Program-made: the position numbers and the translations under genes | NCBI GenBank assembly: GCA_032191485.1 | Contig: JAVDOI010000009.1 | Span: 21,614,343 to 21,678,342 of the forward strand | Reading direction: 5' to 3' | Source: Leptoclinus maculatus | Taxonomy: Eukaryota > Chordata > Actinopteri > Perciformes > Stichaeidae | DNA length: 64,000 nt | Shown: one piece after another, positions 57,263-64,000 of the stretch | How positions within the stretch are numbered: the first letter of the stretch is position 1 | How the letters are laid out: every line of letters starts with the position of its first letter | Notes under the pieces: model-generated | Seen by the model: only the letters and a program-made list of their open reading frames with translations | Told to the model about the DNA's origin: nothing | Database searches by the model: none

Positions 57263-58436
57263 GACTGGATTACATGTGTCCCGTATGCAGTGAGGTTAAA
57301 GGGCCTTAAGGTGATATTTTATTTATAAAAATGGGAAAACAATGGGAAAGAGGTCGCTCATTGTGACGAACCTTCAGAGAGTAATCAACTGAATCTGCAG
57401 CTCCCCTCAGCTTTACAGAGATTTATAGTGAGCTCATTGTTAAACTGTCCGGCCCACAACTTTAAAAACCCACAGAACACTACCTGCTCAGCACCAAACA
57501 GCGTACAGACAAAGTTAACGCATTTAGCATTTAGCAGCTAAAGAGCCAGATATTTTCCTGAGGAGTTGGTGGAGACCCAAAACAGAGCTAAAAGAGAGAG
57601 AATATTGGACTTAATTTCGTCAGGTGGCCAGAAACACTAATAGAGCTATTAATCAATATATTAACTATTACATTAATCAGCAACTATTTTGATAATCAAA
57701 AATTCTCTGATTCCAGCTTCTTAATGTGACATTCAAAGTCACTATCTATTGCCAAAGGAGGTAACACAATGGTGATTCTTACTATACTGATGAAAGAATT
57801 GCAATATTTATATATTTGCTGTGTTATGAACTAGGTGACTGTGGTGACATTCCCTGAAAAAATGCTGTATTACAGTTTTTCTCCATTGTATACACACAAT
57901 AAATGAAACTATACACAATTCAGAAACATAGCATGTTAGTATTACATTTCTTTCTCAGCTTTCTCAAACTTCCGACTGGTAAACTCTGAGAACAATTACT
58001 TCGAAATCAACTACAACTGAAATGATTAAAAGTGAATATGTTCTGAATTCTTGACCTGCTCTGTGACAGTAAACTGAATATCGGTCAGTTGTGGACAAAA
58101 CAAGACATTTGAGGACGTCATCTTGGGATTCAGGAAACACTGATTCTCACTTTGTGACATTTTATAGACCGAACAACTGAGAAAATAATCAACAGCTTAA
58201 TCCACAGTGAGAATCATCTTTAGTCGCAGCCCTTACCCCAAATTAATGTGTAACCGCTGGATGTGTAAATAAGCAGCTGTTTATATGTCAACGTTGTGTT
58301 CACAACTGGTTTCTGCTGCCCCCTAGTGGCCATAAATACCATTAGACCTATTGCAAATCTATTGTGATGATTAAGGTGAAATGCAGTTCAGTGGAATAAA
58401 ACATTTTGACTGATTGTTCACCTTTTTGTATTTCAG
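55729..58436 (+). other. probable socs1 5' intron
   Basis: No exon seen. Contains a GATAA run with a non-LTR-like motif (56704-56760), a CA microsatellite (57226-57262), a repeat near 57470-57620 and a split family A copy (57640-58235). Ends in acceptor TTTGTATTTCAG. Confidence 0.55.
57640..58235 (+). repeat. family A repeat copy, interrupted
   Basis: Left part CAGCAACTATTTTGATAATC and GATTCCAGCTTC. Right part CAGTTGTGGACAAAACAAGA, TTATAGACCGAACAACTGAG and GTCGCAGCCCT. About 290 bases of other sequence lie between. Confidence 0.65.
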
Positions 58437-58919
58437 CTCATCACGTTCGTCAGTGGCAATCCGTCAAGGACAGATGGCTGAACAGATCCTGCATCTGCTC
58501 CCATCCAGAAGTTTGTGATGAAGTTGATAAATCTTGATTCAATTCTCAAGCTGTTGTTTAAAGCAACATGGAGTCTGAAAGAGGACTGAGCAGCAGATGA
58601 CCGGCCAGAAAGGGGTCAGTGATGGAGGATCTGCCAGTGAAAAGTGGAGGAACTGGTGCAACAGGTGGACAAGAGGAGGATTCCCCTTTCTAGGATGGTC
58701 AGAGACAATATTGATAGAACAGTAGTACCGAGCAGAAAACAGAACAGCGCAGCGGAGACGCAGAACCAAAGTAGACCCCCCGAGGAACCTGCAGGACCAG
58801 AACCAGTCCAGAGCCCAGAGAGAGTTCAACCAGAGAGCCAAGAGCCCACAGAGAGTCAGCTAGATTTACTGCACTGGAAAAAACTGAATTTCCATGAAGA
58901 ACCTGAAACCTGGAGCCAG
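58437..58919 (+). CDS. socs1: socs1 exon with start codon (5' UTR 58437-58694, coding from 58695)
   Basis: Starts after acceptor TATTTCAG. Coding part begins MVRDNIDRTVVPSRKQN and ends LNFHEEPETWSQ at donor GTTAGC in phase 0. The leader has several short upstream ATGs (for example 58473, 58569), which could reduce translation. Confidence 0.82.
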
Positions 58920-60858
58920 GTTAGCACTCAACGTTTGCTCAGTTTGTGGATTTTATTGTTTTGGGAGATTTGTTTTTTTAAACAGTGCACAGATGGCTGG
59001 AGCGAAACAAAGTCCGAAATCAAACACCAGGATTTCTTTCTCAAAAAGCACTCAGATCTTTTACTAAAAGTAAACGTAAATACTCAACAGTGTATATAAT
59101 GCTCTGCATTCCCAATTGTACTGAAGTAAAAGTACATCAGTAAGTACAAAGACAAAGTACAAAATACTGAAAGTACCAAAAGTAAAAGTACTCTTTATGC
59201 AGAATGGAATGAGTGATGAGTTAATGTGTCAGCATCACTTTGATGTTGCAGCTGGTAAAGGTGGAGCTAATATTAACCCCTTCATATATATTTAACACTA
59301 TTTTAAAAACATTGTTATGAGATTGTCTTTTTATCAGTGTCAAATAATGGACTTCACATGTTTGGGCTGAGCAGTTGTTGGTTTTTGTTCGAGCCAAACA
59401 TTACATAACAACAACAACAATAATTAATAGTATTATATTTGTTATTATGCAGTGTTTTTTTACATCAATGGAGCTTCTGTATGAGTTCCAACACACACAC
59501 ACAATCTGTGGTTAACACTGCGTCATCGTTTTGAAGTCAAATATCTGAGTTTACCTTTGGACTTTGACTGTTTATACTGAACACAGGACACATAATCTGC
59601 AAGTTTCTATTACAAAGCGTCTAAAACACTGCAGAGCATTACTGTTGTTAGTATTACATTGTTTTTGTTCATACACTATAGCATCTCTAAAAATAATGTT
59701 AAGAATACATTTGATAGATATATATAAACTTTGGTAGGATGACTTAGACTCAACCCGTAAACATTTGTTTAACTCTGCTTTACTGCCTCCTCTGTGACTG
59801 TTGTTGGCAATAACTTTATTTCATGTTATTTATTTCTAATAAATTCTCTGCTGCAGCCAATCACTGGAGCTGATGCTGAGAGTTTCCCCACGCACCTCCG
59901 TCCATTCAGCAGCGCAGCAGAGTACAAACTGGTGAAACACACATACCAGCAGCTCCAACACAGTGGTTACTACTGGGGATCGATGACCATGGAGGAGGCA
60001 CACGAAATACTCACACGGGCACAGCTGGGTACCTTCCTCATCAGGTAAATCTACCACTACAAGGTTTTGTTTTATCTGTTGTTTTTGTCTGCAACTGTTC
60101 TCTTGCACAGGTGTCATTTTCAGAAGTGGATTCAAACCTTAATGGGATTTATTTGGGTCATGATACATAAATAAAAAATGAACTTCACCCAGTGTAGCTT
60201 GTTTATCATAAAATATGTACAAAGCATTCATATCTTGCAGTATTTATATTCGTCACAGCTTTTGATGAATCCTATTTTGTGAACAGCTAAGTCTGATTCT
60301 AAAATGATCTATTGTGTTCACTAATATCTCATTTTCCCTATTGCTCCTTCTCTACCTATATTTGTAGTCAAACAAATTCCTATAAGATCAAAATTGGACA
60401 TGCATATGTAGATATAGTCCTCCTGTACCCTTTTCCCTTTACTGCATGCCCAATAAAAAGCATTATACAAGAAAAGAAACCACATTAGGTGTGCATAAAG
60501 TGACTGTAAATGCATGCTGCTGTGTTGTTACAGAGACAGCGGCCAGCCAGATGTTTTCTTCACTCTGAGTTACCAAAGCGACGACGGCCCGACCAGTGTT
60601 CGTGTCCAGCTGAACAACCTGCTCTTCAGTCTGTGCGGCAGCCACAGGACTTTTGCGTCACTTTTCGCTCTGCTCACTTATTACACCGGCTCATCTTGTA
60701 AGCTGACATTGCCCTATCGCAAGCAGCGTCCGGAGCGCCTGAAGCAGATGTGCAGGAGGGCTCTCATGGGCTCATATGGAGCAGAAAATATAAGCACCTT
60801 ACCTGGAGTCAGCACTCAAGTCAAAGACTATGTTCATGCGTACCCTTATTGTATATAG
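58695..60858 (+). CDS. socs1: socs1-type suppressor of cytokine signalling, three coding exons
   Basis: Exons 58695-58919, 59857-60044 and 60534-60858 join in phase to 245 residues (human SOCS1 211). Residues 1-75 are polar and Pro/Gln/Glu-rich. Residues 86-101 align with the SOCS1 kinase inhibitory region (PTHLRPFSSAAEYKLV against DTHFRTFRSHADYRRI). The SH2 domain follows from about 105 (SGYYWGSMTMEEAH, GTFLIRDS with phosphotyrosine-binding Arg138, GPTSVRVQ). The last 45 residues form a SOCS box (RPERLKQMCRRAL, LPGVSTQVKDYV). SOCS1 binds JAK kinases and recruits a cullin-5 ligase. The start is ATG at 58695 because the same frame upstream is closed by TGA at 58638. The teleost a/b assignment is not made. 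Confidence 0.9.
59053..59290. repeat. ACTTAAGTA-family repeat fragment
   Basis: TACTGAAGTAAAAGTACATC, AAGTACAAAATACTGAAAGT and TCTTTATGCAGAATGG in socs1 intron. Confidence 0.55.
59857..60044 (+). CDS. socs1: socs1 middle coding exon (KIR and SH2 start)
   Basis: 188 bases: PITGADAESFPTHLRPFSSA to LGTFLIR. Acceptor CTGCTGCAG, donor GTAAATCT. The intron splits the codon for Arg138. Confidence 0.93.
60534..60858 (+). CDS. socs1: socs1 terminal exon (SH2 remainder and SOCS box)
   Basis: 325 bases to TAG: DSGQPDVFFTLSYQSDDGPT, SVRVQLNN, then the SOCS box to AYPYCI. Acceptor GTTACAG. Confidence 0.95.
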
Positions 60859-62335
60859 ACGCCTGTGTGGACAGCGTGTCTGTCGCTGTATCAAGATGTT
60901 GTTTGTCTTCTAAGTTAAAGAAATATTCAGTTTTGTGTTATTTTTATTTTTATAAATATCACAATCACAGCTTGAGTATTTGATCTGCAAGTTGTTGAAG
61001 GCTTATTTGCACACATTATGATTATGTTTTACAGAATACCCATGGTACACGTTATAATTTTTTGATAAATAACCACACGCATATCCTGTTTAACTGCTGC
61101 ATCACTGCCGACATGATATACGTATCAGTTGTAACGTCCATGAAATTGTAACATCTGCTGCTGTTGAAAGCTGCATTCATTGATGGTTCTCGCCACTAAG
61201 GAATCAGATTGTAATATTTTCTCTTCTTTTACTCTGTTTTGAATAGAAGCCTTGAGCCGCCGTGATTGCAATTATGTTTTTAATCCTGTTATCTCGAGAT
61301 AGTGAATTAATTATCTCGTTATCTCAGGACAAAAGAGTTGTTTTCTGGTCATAACTGGTTAATTATCTCATTATCTTGGGAAAACACTAGGTCTGTTTCT
61401 CTGGATAATTGGACAAATACCCAATTTTCATGAGAAAGCAACAGGTTGTTTTCTTGAGATAAGTTATGGATGAACCCTAAAATGATTAATCTAGCTAATG
61501 TGCATGTCTCATTCAGTATTTGGTAAACAATATCAACAGGATTACTGAAATATACAGGCCTCGTTTGAATGAAGGTATCAGAAGATTTAGTTTCTTGAAA
61601 TAAGTGAAACGACCCTTTCACATGACATAGCCATTTGATTCAGTTCTTACATTGATTAATGCAGTTTTAAAACCAATAAACTATTCAGCATTTGAACTCA
61701 GTTAACATGTGTAATTACTTTCTTCAGTCCTATGGAACAACAGACAATTGTACAAAAGTGTGACGCTTTGCAAAATGTTGTTCATGTTGAATGAATTAAA
61801 ATATTAAATTGACAAACTATAATGCATGTGAACCCAAGGCTGAACTATTGACCAGGCAAAGCAGGAAACTGCCCCTGCAATAAAATCCTGCGAAACATCA
61901 GCCTGATAATATTTTCACTGTGTTAGCATGCTGACATTAGCACTGAGCTCAAAGCACCGCTATTCCTATATACAGCCTCATAGAGCAGCTAGTATGTAAA
62001 CTCAAAGTCCGTATAATAAACGTATCTTTACAGAATACTGTTTTTGTAGTCGGTGCACCAGAAATCCGCATTCTTTATTGTTTTATACAAACAGGAAACT
62101 ACACAGTAAGTGCGCCGTTGGACGTCAATCAAAGTGTTGCATTCCAATTAAACCTCACAAAGAGGAAACAACATTTTATTTTCCAAGATCTTCCTGGAGC
62201 TGTCTTTTCTTTAGCAGCTCCTGTATTTCAGCACTCTTAAAATCAAGCCTTTTCTTAGTGCTACATACAGTATATGCATGCAGACTTTTTGAGTATACTT
62301 TTCTCATTTTACAGTGCAAACACTATACTCAAAAG
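60859..62335. other. socs1 3' flank
   Basis: AT-rich. Includes an ATCTCG-rich repeat (61286-61560) and AATAAA signals near 61675 and 61878; the socs1 polyadenylation site is not certain. No other gene. Confidence 0.5.
61286..61560. repeat. ATCTCG-rich interspersed repeat
   Basis: Recurring TTATCTCGAGATAG, TTATCTCGTTATCTCAGGAC, TTAATTATCTCATTATCTTG and, inverted, GAGATAAG. Confidence 0.6.
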
Positions 62336-63607
62336 CAGTGGCGGTTAGTGCATTTTATACCTGGGCCTTCACTGCTGTCCTGCAGCTGAAACACAGCTAC
62401 GGTTATTGTTTTTTCGTGTAAAAATGAAGCTCAGGACCTATAAATGCACTAACTGCAGAGAATACGCCGAGAGTGCGTCTCCTCTCTTCTCTGACTGCAG
62501 CTGGGACTGCAGCGCGAGGCTTCTGTGAGAGTACCCGCCTGTGTGTGCTTTGGGGCGGCGGAGGGGCTCGCGGCAGCACCCGCTGCTCGTTCACGACAGT
62601 GCAGAGCGTACGTGCTTTAACGTCAGAATCAAAACACCAGAAAAGTCTCCAATAACACCTTAAAAAGTCGCTAGATTTGTCGCCATGAGGGTTTGGAAAG
62701 TCGCCAGATTTAGCGAGAAAGTCGCCAAGTTGCCAACACTGGCACCGGCTAAATATGTCCCCAGAGCAACATTGGACGTAACAATGGTTCCTATCACATA
62801 TAAAACCAAACAAAAATCCATCTTCATAAAAACAAGTTGTACAAATAATAATATATAAACAAGCATATTAAAGCTACTGCAGATGTAAAAACAAACGCAT
62901 TTAACTTACCAGAGCTGCTGTTCACTATTGAAAGACAAAGTCCATCCTCCTTTCTTTGTAAATAAAGAGTTTAATCTCACGGATGTTCAGTACATCCGTG
63001 CGTTTTAGTTCCAGTAAGAAGTCCTTCTCGATTCATGGATGCCAGTGAAGACAGTCGAGCCCCCCCCCCCCAGTTGTATTTCTTGAATACGTTTTAATGC
63101 GTTTGAGGGCTGAAAATGTCCGCTCGACAGAGGCAGCAGATATTGGGATTGTCACCGCCCAACATGTCACGCTAGCCCACTGACCAATCACGTATGGCTA
63201 GGCCAGCTAGCAGGCTCTGGCACGTCAAAGAATACGCCCAACATGTCAAACTAAAGATCTGATTGGTTGAACACTATGACAATCAACAATATCGTCCCCA
63301 TTCACTTAAACTGCAAAGGGATTCACTTGTGAGTCTGCAGGCCTCGGGCCTCTCTTCTTACCTAGAGACACAGAGGTGAAATCTGATTGGATAAAAGCTC
63401 TACTTAAAACAAGCTGCACTGGAAGCAGAGCAACTGAGGAAGACTAGCTGTGCAATGAGAAAATAAGATAATGGGAAAAATATTTTTATAAATTATAATA
63501 CATGTAGTGTATTTAAGAAAAATTATTAAATTATAAAATAGCTATAACTTTGTGATTCTGTTTAGGCCAGCAGAGAAGGCCTTGCAGGCCCTGACGGCCC
63601 ACCACTG
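62336..63607 (-). mobile_element. hAT element with intact 8-bp duplication and transposase C-terminal remnant
   Basis: Ends CAGTGGCGGTTAGTGC and, on minus, CAGTGGTGGGCCGTCAGG. Perfect duplication CTCAAAAG at 62328-62335 and 63608-63615. At about 63166-63071 the minus strand reads IPISAASVERTFSALKRIKT then YSRNTT, the hAT C-terminal dimerisation motif. The rest of the transposase is missing. 1,272 bp, with a 13-14 base C run at about 63061. Confidence 0.88.
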
Positions 63608-63615
63608 CTCAAAAG

Positions 63616-64000
63616 CTGTATGGCATTGTGATACAGCTCTATGCTTTTTATTCTCTAATACATTTCTGCTTAACTTTAACCGAAGTGAATTGGTGTGGGG
63701 AGGCTGAAGAGGGGCCCCCATAGTGGGTTAATCCGGCCGTGTATGAAGCTGACTGTCAACTGAAAAACTATCTGCCATTCTATTCAGCTATGTGTCAATA
63801 CACAAATATAAAGCTTGCACATACACACAGTTTGATTGAGTACCAGTCTTCTGTCATCTGTTCCATTTCCTGTCCTAAATCTGACTGCCAGTGGCCCCTT
63901 TAGTCTAAATTAGCCCTGCATCAGGGACACACACACACACACACATACACACACGTTTCCTGTCCTCGAATTTTCCCTGCCTCATTAACCTTAAACAATG
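63616..64000. other. intergenic DNA to right edge
   Basis: No gene seen. A short CA microsatellite at 63927-63954. Confidence 0.5.

Noticed and set aside
58644..58694. GTG-initiated N-terminal extension of socs1
   Set aside because: No ATG; preceded closely by in-frame TGA; the ATG at 58695 gives an MVRDN start that resembles other SOCS1 N-termini.
58539..58841. 100-residue minus-strand open frame over the socs1 first coding exon
   Set aside because: Antisense of the Pro/Gln/Glu-rich socs1 N-terminus.

Overview
The window is vertebrate nuclear DNA, almost certainly from a ray-finned (probably percomorph) fish. Genes are split by GT-AG introns, CA/GT microsatellites are very dense, and the interspersed repeats (hAT, Tc1-like and Harbinger remnants, a tRNA-derived SINE, several high-copy AT-rich families) are of fish type. 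There are no operons, CRISPR arrays or phage genes. Every protein-coding call below was made by reading exons, splice sites and phases directly from the sequence.

Layout. (1) 341-5133, minus: the 5' part of rbbp6 (DWNN domain, CCHC zinc knuckle, start of the RING finger). The gene runs off the left edge and its promoter-like block is near 6.05 kb. (2) 6922-7003, plus: a tRNA-Leu(AAG) gene, with a decayed copy at 7606-7685. (3) 9029-14200, minus: a complete four-exon gamma-type TARP gene, best matched to cacng3. (4) 17770-42980, minus: a complete protein kinase C beta gene with sixteen common exons and two alternative 3'-terminal exons, betaII-type at 21567 and betaI-type at 17770. Each mature protein is 666 residues. 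The order prkcb-cacng3-rbbp6 matches human 16p12, which supports the names. (5) 43-49.7 kb: repeat-rich intergenic DNA. (6) 49912-54166, plus: a small gene whose last two exons encode a DAPIT/ATP5MK-like ATP synthase membrane subunit, apparently with an unusually long N-terminus. (7) 58695-60858, plus: a socs1-type gene (KIR-like segment, SH2, SOCS box) whose coding region is split into three exons, with a probable noncoding first exon near 55.6 kb. (8) 61-64 kb: repeats, including a hAT derivative with a recognisable transposase C-terminus.

The genes do not form one pathway. PKC-beta is a calcium/diacylglycerol signalling kinase, cacng3 is an AMPA-receptor auxiliary subunit, rbbp6 is a nuclear E3 ligase/RNA-processing factor, the DAPIT-like protein belongs to mitochondrial ATP synthase, and SOCS1 damps JAK/STAT signalling. 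No wholly new biological system is evident. The observations most worth a second look are the N-terminally extended DAPIT paralogue, the intron-split socs1 with an altered KIR, the paired 50-codon prkcb terminal exons, CA repeats set against splice sites in three genes, and four hAT-type elements with recognisable 8-bp target-site duplications.
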